NCBI GenBank assembly: GCA_020310875.1
Contig: CM035413.1
Coordinates: 187,131,355 to 187,195,354, forward strand
Source of the DNA: Ceratopteris richardii
Taxonomy: Eukaryota > Streptophyta > Polypodiopsida > Polypodiales > Pteridaceae
Direction of reading: 5' to 3'
Length of the DNA stretch: 64,000 nucleotides
Position 1 is the first letter of the stretch. Each line of letters starts with the position of its first letter. Both the position numbers and the translations under genes were made by a program. Under the pieces are notes generated by a model. The model was not told the origin of the DNA and searched no databases. It saw only the letters and a program-made list of their open reading frames with translations. Shown piece by piece: positions 45,955 through 56,779 of the stretch.

Positions 45955-46301
45955 CTATGTCTCTGTACAGCCCGAAGTCACTGTACCTTCTCTCAAAAGC
46001 ACCAAATTCACACCGGAATTCACTGGGATCTCATCATGGGTCACCGAACTGGCACCGGAATCACTGCTAACTGGCTCCGATCCTTCTGCAACGAGACTTA
46101 ACAGGCATGTACTTCTACCACCTGGGGGTGTCCGTAATAGATTTGGAACTGCCCAAGGATGTTGATCTCTCCTATACTTTGGATAGGACTTGCCGAAACG
46201 AGTAATCGGCATATATCACTTCTGCACCGCTTGCCTTCCATACTGCTCTTCCCTTTCTGCTTATTCCCTATCTATTTCCATCTTCCCACAGACGGTGCTA
46301 G
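45955..46301 (-). other. Gypsy D: leader between 5' LTR and RT
   Basis: About 350 bp with a small open stretch (start MPITRFGKSYPKYRRD) but no gag, zinc knuckle or protease motif. In whole gypsy elements several kilobases of gag and protease would be expected here. Confidence 0.6.
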
Positions 46302-46800
46302 TGTTAAAAGGACTTCGATCTAGTCGCTTTTAATCTCGGTTCAGGTTCTTGGGGATGGTTAGGGGTCTGATAGTGCAGAGGCCCTTTATTTGATTTTCCC
46401 AGTAACTTTCAACTATGCATTTAATTATGATTCCAAGGTAATAACTTCTTCTACACAGTATTACTATTCGTATTACGGTTATTCCTTACGCAGTACTTAA
46501 CACGCAGGTTAGCAGTCACATTTGCAAAGACTCGTTAATGTGAATATAACATTACTGTGCTAATGTTTATTACTGCAATTTAACAAACAACATACAGTAC
46601 TCGGTAATTCAACAATATCGGCACAGGATCTTCTCTGCAAGGTCGCCCAAACAGACAGTCTGGCGAACCCATCTCTCCTGCGGAAGAACACCGTAATGCC
46701 CTTTCATTAATGGGTAAGAGTTACATCGTATCGCTATGCCCTTTCGGTGCATGCGACTATGAACAATAGAATTACATGATTCCCATCCGGTGGCCTAACA
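46302..46800 (-). repeat. LTR of gypsy D (5' LTR, right)
   Basis: Partner of the LTR at 23,144-23,642, 499 bp. Inside it the element continues on the minus strand with CTAGCACCGTCTGTGGGAAG, the likely primer-binding/leader region. ATAG follows outside at 46,801-46,804. Confidence 0.92.
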
Positions 46801-47339
46801 ATAGATATGAAATTTTGGTGAGACTCATGAGATGAGTTGAGTTAAGTACAGTTAGAGATGAACTAGCTAGTGTTCATAATACACTAAGTTGTGAGTTGTG
46901 AGTCACAAGTCCCAAGATGGATTCGGTTTCTGATTTTGTTTAGTGTATTTACATGATGTAGCAGAAGTACATTGAGAAACCTTTCGTAAGGTAAATGCAA
47001 ATATGTGGATCCGAGTGTATGCTTACAGGTTTGAGAAGACATGAGATAGCAGATTTAGAATCAATTCATGCTACATATGTTGTCAAGCAGTGATTGCTTG
47101 GTGTATACACTATTGGATATCTAGTTTTCATATTTTCTTAGGTATTATGGTTCATATTCATCAAATTCAGTTTTTTTTCTGAAGTTTGAAGGAATTCAAA
47201 TTCAGATTTGAAGAAGACTTTTGAAGAAAAGGTTTAAAGGTCAATTTGGGAGTACAAGTTTGAAGCTTATGACAGTTTACAGATGAATGAAGCTACATAT
47301 CCAGTTCAGTTTGTACCAATATGACATTGCAGGGGGGAT
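46801..47339 (+). other. Right part of probable non-coding element J with purine tract
   Basis: AT-rich, without coding content. It ends in GCAGGGGGGAT (47,329-47,339), a plus-strand purine tract directly before TGTTGG, so this is the 3' internal end of an LTR element in plus orientation. It begins with the ATAG copy flanking element D. Confidence 0.55.
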
Positions 47340-48450
47340 TGTTGGAAAACAATGTCACATCAGTCCAAAATCCATTTAGGGCAAAAACCCTAATTTTGGT
47401 ATTTAGTCATTTTTGGCACAAAAATGGGTAAAGTTTTTATGAGCCTATCTTGTAGAGCTTGAAGAGAGCTTTCCAATGGTATATGACATTCAGTCATCAA
47501 AGATCAGATTTGGGAGAAAACCCTAACCCTAATTTTCTACTGATTTCGGGTTTTTACCTCATTTGATAGCTCTCAACTTGGAGGTCATAAAAATGTTTTG
47601 AGATCATTCATCAGGTGGTCAGAAGTGTGAAAAAGCAATCCAGAAGCACTTTTTAATGATTAAATTAAAATAAAGCAAAAGCAATTTAAAAAGCGATGAG
47701 ATTAAAATAAAGCGCTTTTTAGTGAGTTTTTCACATGGAGCTTTAAAACCTATATAAGAGAGCATTGAGGTCACTTTTTAAAACATCCAACACCAAAGCT
47801 AATGTGAACAATTAGTGGAGCTTGAGGAGGTGGTGCTCTAAACTCATGAGACAGCCATGGTGCACTTTATGAACCTATGTTGAGGTGCAACCATGGAGTT
47901 CTTCTTGGCAAAGAGTGTGCTCACACTCTTGTTTGTAGAGAAGACTTACTCATCAAGAGCTTGGTGGTTTGGATCAGCCATCTACATTATGTATTTGGAG
48001 ATTATCTTCTACATGAAGAATATGGAGTACTTCAAAGACATTGGATGGAGCTTAACATAAGATTGCATCTTATGTTAATTATTCAGGTACATATTCTCTT
48101 CATGCACACAGGTACTACTTGGAGCTTATGCAGGTAGTGGCATTCATATTTGGAGGAGTCGTATTCGGCATACATAAAGGAGAATCAGTACATGCATGCT
48201 ATATGCATTCATATGAGGTGTTAGAGAAGGTGTTTCCATATGAGTATGAGGATTTCTGTCAGCAACATGTTAGCATTCAATGCTAATTCTGTAGGTATGT
48301 GATCTTTCGCACACACATCTGATTTAGGGTCTTCCATATCCTTGAGCTTGATGAGTATTATAGTTAGCTACATACTAAGTTTCATAATTCTTAGATTCCA
48401 TTTGAGCCCTCAAATAAGCTCTCTAGCCTAATTTTTAACTAGGCCGAACA
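47340..48450 (+). repeat. 3' LTR of element J
   Basis: Starts TGTTGGAAAACAATG right after a G-rich purine tract and ends GGCCGAACA. A TATA box (CTATATAAGAGAG, near 47,750) lies inside. The arrangement (conserved TGTTGGAA start, AAACCCTAATTTT, TATATAAG, then a transcript-like tail) parallels the LTR at 55,828. No 5' partner is seen in the window; the right end is inferred from the AACA terminus. Confidence 0.55.
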
Positions 48451-51445
48451 CTAGATCTGGACACGGTGTCGGTGCGAAAGCGACGGTCGGTGGATCAAGC
48501 CAACTGCTGGAAATACGGCGCACGCTGCGTGCTTGGAGCATACTCAGGTGGAATGGAATAGAGACTCACACTCTTGTCAAATCATTCATCATATCCTTAA
48601 AAACTTTGAAATCAAATGAGTCATCACTAAAAGGGAATATCATCATTCATTATTTCATTCACACATAGGCATGTCGTTTCTATGAAACTTATTGTATCAC
48701 AACAATCATTTTAAATAAAATTTTGTTGATATGTAGAATTCATCTTTTGATTAATTGTGCAAGAAGTTGCGCTCGTTCTTTTAGAATAATTCTAGAGAAT
48801 TGACGAATCTCCAAGAATTCAATATGTGTAAGATTTTTAGTTGCAATTTTGTTTGTTCAACTCACATAGCGTTATGCATGCCTTCGCAAAGAGTTGAAAG
48901 TAATTTCCTTAATATGTGACGCATTTATATTTCTGGCATAAGCGACATGAATCCTTTAAGATTAAAAAAATTTGGTGGTCAAGGAAAATCAATTTTAATC
49001 ATTTCCATTATCGATCTTTCACAATTTGGAGCAATATCTTATTAGCTGAAATCAAACATATCAGTTAACATATTATGGTAGAGCTTAGATTATACTGTTG
49101 TTTTAAACTTTCAGCATCAAATTCCTATGATTAGCAACCCGATCTTGGATCAATATATGAAAGCAAGTGCTTTCATTCCTTCACAGTATGCAATTTTGAT
49201 AACTATTGGTGTTAAACAAAGAGGATGTTACTGTCGCATAGTCACAATATTGAAGTCACCCGCAAGATGTTAAACAATGAAATAAGAAAACTATTAGCGC
49301 ACATCATATCAAACAATCAAGTTAAGCATCAGATACTGTTGTTTTTTTATTGCCTAATTCTAATTCCCGTCCAATCAACTTTGGTGGAAATCCATATTTG
49401 CAGTGACTAAAAGAACGAGAACCAAGTTTATTCAACTAGAATTCTTGTGCAGCAAACGTTATAGAAAATACTTACAATTAATCAATCATTGCAAAGGATT
49501 CTGTACTCAAACAGCTGGAATCGTATGTACTAGAAGAATGAATCGAAAGCCAAAATGCTGCAATAGAAGACCATGAATTTTCCTCATCCCATGATGAGGG
49601 GAGAATGGATAATTCGAGTCGTAGCAACGCAAATACAAGCTCCTTGAAACAAAATTTGTAAGTAGCTGGTTTCCAAGATTATCAATGCTTGTTACATTTA
49701 CTAGTTTCAAACATGTAGAATAAACGCAAGGAACGCATTCAATTAAGGTAACTTATATAAGCAACAAGTAAACTCTGTCACTACGAGAATTGCAGAGATC
49801 AATAAGCATTAATGTTTACAAAATCTCTCCAGAATCTATTATATGAGTTTATAGCATCACGTTCTCTAGCAAGCTTTGGCGACTTCGATGGACAGATCGT
49901 TTTGGTTAAACGTTTTATGATCATCCGACTTTTTCCATGGACATGCAACGATTTATTTTTTAAATATAATCAACATCAAAATTGCACCATCGTATGCTTA
50001 ACATCTAACAGTAAGAATAATCGTCTCTGCCCAAAAATCTTACTGATTGGAACTCTTTAAAAATAGTCAAATCGGATATGTTCATCAAGTAACATATATT
50101 GCGACAAGTGCTCCAGAGAATTTTTTGTGGAAAACATAAATACCTGTTTTTACGTACCAAAAGTCATGTCGTCTATTGCCATTTCAATTCGGTAAAAGTT
50201 TTAGTGTCCCTACATTCAGCTAATATCGTAAAGAAATGATGAACAAAACTCTTTGTGATCATGCCTGTTGCGCAAAACTACTCACTCTGCATAGCATTCA
50301 AGTTTTCTCTCTTCAGCGTTCTGCCTTTTTATTACAAGCATCTGAGTGCGCCAATTGGAGGATATCGTGAATTCTATCAGCGATGTAATATCTGTAGTAA
50401 CCACTTCAGGGCGACGTATCCATTGACGACACGCTCAACAATCTGATTCTACGGATATTCAGGTTTAACAGCAAGATGTATACTAAAACCAATCATAAAC
50501 GCTTACACAGATCTCGTTCCTCTCAGATCTTCATTACCAGATTTCAACGTGTGAATGGCTTCTTCACTCTCCTCTTCTGACCTCAGATTCGGTGTCTCCA
50601 ATCCTTCCTTTCTTTGCAGGCAGTAGCACTCTTCCCCTCTTCGATTCGTCCAGTAATGACGTAAAAACTAATCAGTTATCGGATAGTACGCTGCATCTGA
50701 TTATGAAATACTTCCGTCGTCTGCCAATCGCTGAACCCATTAGAATCTTCTGACACCCTGCAGATAAACGCTATTGTCATAAAATCATATGAACTTATGA
50801 AACCCTAGGGTTGAATACCCACGATTCTTGAATGTATGAATAAAACCAACTCATTAAATGTGAAATTAGGGTAACCCTAATAGGAATATAGATTCTTCAT
50901 CATCATTGGCACTTGTAAACACTTTCAAAGTAGTTAATTCCAATCAACACAACTGATCAACAGTGATATAAAAGGTTAGAGTTCACTAATAAGTTGTCAA
51001 CTGGAAGATGCAAATCTTCCCGACAACGGCCAAAGCTAGTCAAAAAACTATAAAAAGACCTAGAGAGCTCATTTTTTAGGTTAGATCATTAGTGATTTGA
51101 GCTTGTTTAAGAGACCTTTTGACTAATGCAAAGAACTCAATTTTTCTTGCCTTCTGTGTGCGTGTGTGTGTGTATGTGTATGCATGTTTGTCTGTTTCTC
51201 ACTCATGCACTTGTGCCATCACTTGCTCATAGTCTTCATACTAGTCCTCACATCTCCACGGATTGACAATAACGAGGTGGATCTCCTCATGTTGGTACTT
51301 GCCATTGTGCTATAGTGACAGCGGACCACTGTGTATGGTGCCTAGAGCTCGATTTTTATACTCTGAGGGTATCATCATGGAATTTTTTAGAAGGAGAGTT
51401 CAGCATGATGCATCACCACCAAAATACTTTGTCCAAAACAAACCA
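48451..51445. other. Low-coding AT-rich region; possible host-derived DNA
   Basis: No transposon domain and no long reading frame. Open stretches exist on both strands: plus 49,123-49,284, after an acceptor-like TTTCAG; minus 49,507-49,710; and a minus stretch ending in a donor-like GTAAGC at 50,501-50,506. None is recognisable. A TATAAAAGG lies at about 50,968 and a TATAAAAAG near 51,047 on the plus strand, with a short GT/AT microsatellite near 51,157-51,185. Possible host gene remains; no gene call. Confidence 0.35.
50555..50626 (+). pseudogene. Short ORF resembling a plastid transit-peptide start
   Basis: In GTGAATGGCT context, ATG opens a 23-codon frame beginning MASSLSSSDLRFGVSNPSF. 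Ser-rich, with few acidic residues and an MA start, it looks like the N-terminus of a chloroplast-targeted protein. It stops after 23 codons. No continuing exon with a known mature protein was found in either direction, so it may be a decayed 5' exon, the start of a spliced gene whose donor I cannot place, or coincidence. Confidence 0.25.
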
Positions 51446-51939
51446 TCTTAGTGTTTGTTACAAAGGTCAAGGATATTGCATATCAATTGACATCCATTGG
51501 AGAGCTGATTGAGGAATTCATTATGAGGCAAATTCTGAATGGGATTAGAAGTGACAAGCAATGGAAATCCACCTAGTGTATGATCTCATCATGGATGTGC
51601 AAAATCTAGATTTCAACATCTTTCTTAGCCAACTCTTCAATAAAAAGGCCAAAAATAGCATAAAGGAAGATAAATCCTATCAAGGGAATTCAACTACTAC
51701 TCTGTATGCAAATAAGAAAGACAAAAAGTTAAAAGGCAAGAAGGAGGAAGAGGATCAAGAAGAGACTTTCGAAGCCAAATTTGCAACCAAGAGCAAGTGG
51801 AAAGGGAAGAAGAAAGGACTAGAACAAGAGAAACCCAAACCTCAAAGTGTTCAACCATGTGCCATTTGTGATAAGACCAACCACACCGCTTAGGGCTACT
51901 AGTTCAACGGAAAGACCCAGAAAGGAAGTGGAAGAGGTG
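51446..51939 (+). mobile_element. Copia gag fragment, same family as element H
   Basis: About 500 bp parallel to H at 62.34-62.84 kb: SIGELIEEFIMRQILNGIRS-type sequence, DLIMDVQNLDFNIFLSQLF, a Lys-rich stretch and the zinc-knuckle CAICDKTNHT. It ends abruptly at 51,939, where unrelated sequence begins. A dead fragment, broken. Confidence 0.85.
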
Positions 51940-52720
51940 ATTTGCAACACTCTCTGCCTTGTGTAGAGATATAGCTTCACAAAGTTGGCAATTTCTCACA
52001 ACTCACTTAGTAAAAGAACTTGAAAATTTAGCAGACTTTGGGGAACTATATGAGAGATCAAATGAAGTTTTAAATCAATGGAAATTAGTAAAATGATAGA
52101 GCAAACAATGCTCTACAATCTGGTACAATTAAATTTGGAACTACACTTCTAGATAGAGAGGAGCAAAATCATGAGAAAATAAGGTAAGCAAGTAAGGGGG
52201 ATGCTTGACAGAGTTCACTGAACTAAGTAGGAAACTTGTGAAATGCATAGAGATCAAGAAAAAAAGGTGGGATGGTGCTTATATAGAGTTTTACTTTTCC
52301 TACAATCTAGCTAACCACCCTCCAATCAATGTAGGTGCACTTTTTTGTGGGTGATTGATGAGATTTGAATTTAATTGAGTTTAGTGGAGCTTCTATCTTT
52401 ATTCCACAACTTTGGGTCCTCCTTTTTTATTGGTTCCTTTTGCATGATTGAGACTTGATTTTCAACACTCCCCTCAAGTCTCAATGCCTAGGTCATTCAT
52501 TACAATAAATGCCTTGAAGTGTTGTAGCTTTACTCCATCCAAAGCTTTGGTAAACATATCTACATATTGGTCCTTTGTATTGACCAGCTCCACTTTGACA
52601 GTGCACGCACGCCGCGACGTGGAAAACCGAAACTTGAGAAGAAGCTGAACCTGCTCTGATACCACTGTTGGGTGTGTCTCTCGCACTTCTACACACACCC
52701 AACACAGTTTACTCTAATCT
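51940..52720 (-). mobile_element. Small copia remnant (minus): LTR pieces, primer site, RNase H end
   Basis: In minus orientation the sequence shows an LTR end (...ACACACCCAACA), a tRNA-Met-type primer site (TGGTATCAGAGC; plus 52,653-52,664), a short interior with the pol terminus VNTKDQYVDMFTKAL, a purine tract (GAGACTTGAGGGGAG) and then TGTTGAAAATC as the possible start of a 3' LTR running to about 51,940. Gag and most of pol are not present. It interrupts or abuts the gag fragment at 51,446-51,939. Confidence 0.55.
52666..52704. repeat. 39-bp near-palindromic LTR end
   Basis: TGTTGGGTGTGT at the left mirrors ACACACCCAACA at the right with a short unpaired centre. The right 33 bases are the reverse complement, with one change, of the first 33 bases of copia G's LTR (56,443-56,475). 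It lies one base from the primer site of the small copia remnant. Confidence 0.75.
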
Positions 52721-53205
52721 TTTGTAATCTCAAAAATCAATTGGGAAAAACACTTTTTCACTCTTCACTTTACCTCAAATCATGGGGTAATCTGTGAAAA
52801 ATCATGGAAAAGAAATCAAATATTAATACTTGCTTTTTGGAACAAAAAACACTCTCGTGAGAAAAAAAAATATGCTTTCTGATCTACTTTGTTTTTCTTT
52901 CTCTTATACCTCTATATATTTTCTTTTCTATTTCTTCTTATTTCATTTATTTACATAGTTTTATTTTTGTATTACTTAATTCGTCAAATTTATTTTCTTT
53001 TGTTTTTTATTATTTTCTTTTTCTAATTTTTTATTTATTACATTAACTCTTAGTTTATTTACACTAATTTCTAAATATATTTTTATTTAACTATTAATTT
53101 GTGAAATTCTCATTAATCTTTTTATTTTCTTTTGCTTAACTAATTAACAACATATAAAATTTTAAAATGAAAAAATAAAAAACAAACAAGAAAGAATCAA
53201 ATCCT
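52721..53205. other. AT-rich stretch without features
   Basis: Very AT-rich (runs of T and A), with no open frame of note and no recognised repeat ends. I see nothing further in it. Confidence 0.5.
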
Positions 53206-53442
<237 letters not shown>

Positions 53443-53671
53443 CCTCTATGCGATCTCTACCATCGTCTAGCTCTGTAGGTGGATTCTCCTTCTCCCTCCC
53501 CCCCCCACTCTCTCTCTGTATCTCTCTCTCTTTCCCTCCCCTCTTGTTTAGATTCTATAACTGCATTTTTGCGCCATAGCCGTATCTCTCTCTTGTTCTT
53601 TTTTAGCGTCATCCTTTCTTCATACTGCTCTCACTCTCTCTAGCCGATTCCTTTCTCCTCTATCACACATA

Positions 53672-53673
53672 CA

Positions 53674-53707
<34 letters not shown>

Positions 53708-53830
53708 TCCTTTATCTCTTTCTGTCACAGCACCCCTTTTTCTTTGCTTCATCCTCTTAATAGTGGCGGCTATACTTCTCTCTCTCTTTTCTTTCTCTTT
53801 TCCTCTCTCTTTCTCTCTTTCTCGGAATCC
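53672..53830. repeat. (CT)n(CA)n and CTTT-type microsatellites
   Basis: A CT run of about 9 units passes into CA units (53,675-53,706). A second pyrimidine-rich block with CT and CTTT words spans about 53,776-53,822. Confidence 0.9.
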
Positions 53831-54428
53831 ACCGCAATTTCTTTCTTTCTACGATATCTTTTGCCATGTTATTTCTTGTAGGCGAGGCTCTATCAGGTAG
53901 CCAATCTTCCTGGAAGAGCTTGCAGCGGATGTTGGAGGTGCCCATAGCACTGTTGCACAATGATTGCAAGTTTATTGTATACAACTGAGATTGATGTTGC
54001 GTCGTCATGATGACCAGTTTGCTAAAGCTTCATCAGCGATGCCTTCGATGTCCATAAAAGAACCACTTCCACTGTTCTTACAAGAAGAATTGAGGAGAGT
54101 TTTATCTTCCTCCATGCCCGCAAGATAGATTGATTCCATATTCATTCTCTTTTTGTTGTTGATTGCACCAATTGCACCATCCTCTTTACATGGTTGTGGA
54201 TTATCGAATGATGCTTCCTCAAGCCCGTAACTTGTTCCCTCAAGAAGCCATGCATACGGCTACAAAGATCATCGAATGCATCGTATTGTGAAGGCAATTG
54301 GTACTATCTGCAAACTCAGGTGATTGTGTAAGAGCGAGAGAAGGGAAAGCTATTAGGTGATACCTACTTTCTCTGTGAATATGCACAAACAAGAAAATTA
54401 TGACTATGCTAATTTTCGAGGAGCGATG

Positions 54429-54430
<2 letters not shown>
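53831..54430. other. Sequence between microsatellites, no supported gene
   Basis: Moderate base composition with several short open stretches on both strands, none recognised and none longer than about 80 codons. An acceptor-like TTTCTTGTAG occurs near 53,872 on the plus strand. No product can be assigned. Confidence 0.4.

Positions 54431-54431
<1 letters not shown>

Positions 54432-54485
<54 letters not shown>
54432..54485. repeat. (CT)27 microsatellite
   Basis: A perfect run of about 27 TC units from GGGCA to TTTGTG. Confidence 0.97.
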
Positions 54486-54488
<3 letters not shown>

Positions 54489-54621
54489 TGTAATTCCTCG
54501 ATCTTCTCCTTTCGATCTTCTTCTATGCCATCGCTTACAATGCGAGTGTAATTCAGCTTCATTTTAACATACAGGAATATAAGCTATGGGAATCAGACAA
54601 AAAGCAAGTCAAGGTGGAGCT

Positions 54622-54932
54622 ATCTCTCTCTCTCACTCACACACACACACATACAAGGAGTTGATCATGAATTAGAAATAAAGGCATCAATTACTGGTTA
54701 TTAACCTATAGATGAACACTCAAATTTTTGTAAGATAGAGATTCACACTCTCTCTCTCTCTCCCTCTCTTTTTACGACACATAATATTGTTGAGACAATC
54801 TATATTTCATGAGATCATGGAGAGAAGAAGGTGAGGAAAGAGACATAGATGTGTTTCTCTCTTACCCTCTCTTCTCTATGTGAATTGCCTTAATGGATGC
54901 ATGAATTGGAGAGAGGAAGAGATATGGAGTGA

Positions 54933-54964
<32 letters not shown>

Positions 54965-54965
54965 A
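54622..54965. repeat. Further CT and CA tracts
   Basis: CT/CA tract at 54,622-54,651, CT tract at about 54,747-54,771 and CT tract at about 54,933-54,963, separated by non-repetitive sequence. Confidence 0.9.
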
Positions 54966-55079
54966 ATACACAAGAAATGAAGAGCATAGAAGCAGGGAAA
55001 ATAGTGCCTGAAAATACACTTGAAATTTCAAATCAATATTCAGCCTTTATTTATAGGTTTCAAAAAGATTCCCCTTTCT

Positions 55080-55827
55080 CGAAGGATATAGAAAACTTAC
55101 CAATTTTAGATGATTTTTAGTTTTTTCTTGGATCCTTCTTTTGTTTCCTTTCCAGTTTTAGTTTCTTCTTTTTCTTCATTTCTATTTTTTGTTTTATTTT
55201 TATTTCTCTCTTTTTTCTATTTTTTATAAGCTCACTTCTTTTTCTTTTGATTTTTATTTTTGACTAAGGTTTCTTTTCTTTTCACACCTATGTACAGAGA
55301 ATTAATTAAATTAAGGTTTTGTTTGGGAAAATGGTTCCTAAGTAAGGTTTTTATTTGGGAAAAATTAGGGTTTTGTATGGTTAGGGTTTCCAACTCCAAA
55401 CAATGGCTAAATATGTACATTATAGGTTTAAAACCTAGGGTTTCTAAGGGTTTAGTTTTTAGTTTCTAAGAGCTAAAGCTAGGGTTAAGGGTTAAGAACT
55501 AAGTTTGAAGGGTTAGTTTGAATATTTTCTCGGGTTTTGAGGTTTCTTTAGGTGCATTTTACATGGTATTTCAAGGTTTTCAATATATATCTAGGTTTTT
55601 CATTCTTCTTTTGGTCATCCAAATGGAGCTTTTTATGGGTTTTGAATAAATACAACTAGGATTAGGGATTTTTAAAGAGTTAATGGACTTTTACAAGGAA
55701 TTATACAAATTTCAAGAGTCTTACTAAATCAATAACACACATAAGAATATAAATGAAAGCTTCTCATCACATAGTCTATCAAATCAATAAAGTAATTGAA
55801 CAACTTTTTTAGCTTTATTCATCTTCC
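55080..55827. other. AT-rich non-coding sequence before the 55.8-kb LTR
   Basis: T-rich on the left, with the telomere-like cluster in the middle and ordinary AT-rich sequence on the right. No coding content. Confidence 0.45.
55365..55497. repeat. Cluster of telomere-like TTAGGGTTT motifs
   Basis: Within about 130 bp the plus strand reads TTAGGGTTTT, TTAGGGTTTCC, CTAGGGTTTC, AAGGGTTTAG, CTAGGGTTAAGGGTTAAG. These resemble the plant telomere unit TTTAGGG and the telo-box AAACCCTA but are interspersed rather than strictly tandem. Confidence 0.7.
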
Positions 55828-56442
55828 TGTTGGAAGTCAATGTACATATGGTCCACATTCCAGCAATTCTACATTTTGGACTTAGCATTTTTTGTACAGT
55901 TTGGGTAAAAAATTTTTTAGGCTAGATAGATAAAGCTTGACGAGAGCTATCTAGTGGTATGCTTCATTTTTCCATCAGAGGTCAAAACAGGGAGAAAAAT
56001 CAAACCCTAATTTAGCTGAAAATGGAGGAAAAGCATTTTATGAAGATCCAAACTTAAAAAGCTAGGTTATATTGTCAACTTGGCCAAACACAACTAAAAT
56101 TGGGTGATAGAAATTAAATCAAAAGCATATTTTAATTCGATCGCTATTTTGAGCTTAAAAGCAAAATCAAGTTGCAGAAAACAGCAATAGAGGCTTTTTT
56201 GGATTGCGATGTGAGTTTTTTGCTATTGGATCGCTAGGGTTTTATTTTGAGAGTAAAAACTATATAAGGAGCATGTGGGCACACTTCTTGATAATCTCAA
56301 GCTAGAGCTTTGGAGTTCTAAAGCTTTAGAGGTGAAGATTTGGTGAAGGAGAGGCTACTCTCTTGGAGCAAGGAGTCTTCTACAAGGTAGTGGCATCGAT
56401 CTTTTGTAAGTTAGCCTTATATTCTGTTTTTAGGGTTATTGA
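55828..56442 (+). repeat. LTR (family related to J's LTR), cut by copia G
   Basis: Starts TGTTGGAAGTCAATG and has the same layout as the LTR at 47,340: an AAACCCTAATTT stretch, an AG-rich middle and a TATA box (CTATATAAGGAG, near 56,265). It ends at 56,442 where the LTR of copia G begins, so only its first part is seen. No flanking interior is visible. Solo or partial LTR. Confidence 0.5.
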
Positions 56443-56733
56443 TGTTGGGTGTGTGTAGAAGTGCCAGAGACACACAAGAAGCACACACAAGGAGCACAAG
56501 CGCAACAAGACACACGGAGAAGACGATGGCTGGAATAGCTCTCTCTATTGATCGATGAACTGAATTGAAGTAAGAGCTGAATAATATCCCTAAGTACTAA
56601 GTACCACCACATATGAGAGTATCAAGTATGTGGTAACATGGGACAAAACCTCTAGCCATACTAGAGTAAAAAGTGCCCATGAATAGGGAAAAGGTTCACA
56701 TCAAAGCTACTCGAGGAGCAAATAAGTGTAACA
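56443..56733 (-). repeat. 3' LTR of copia G
   Basis: 291 bp with TGTTGGGTGTGT and AAGTGTAACA ends. AACCCCCCTGGAG (56,734-56,746) follows, the complement of the element's purine tract. The outer 33 bases recur in inverted form at 52,672-52,704. Confidence 0.85.
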
Positions 56734-56779
56734 AACCCCCCTGGAGCGAATGATGTGAACACATACAGGGAGTGACAGA

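Larger units (their letters stand above)
23144..46800 (-). mobile_element. Gypsy element D, interrupted by C and E
   Basis: Minus-strand Ty3/gypsy element with two 499-bp LTRs (23,144-23,642 and 46,302-46,800; TGTTA...TAACA ends) and ATAG flanking both sides. Parts in element order: short leader, RT, copia E inserted, RNase H, integrase, gypsy C inserted, integrase tail, extra ORF. Without the insertions it is about 6.4 kb. No gag or protease region is recognised. The LTRs differ at about 35 of 499 positions by eye (about 7%), so it is clearly older than its two guests. Broken, with several breaks besides the insertions. Confidence 0.9.

Noticed and set aside
55365-55497. True telomere
   Set aside because: The motifs are few and interspersed, and ordinary transposon sequence continues on both sides.
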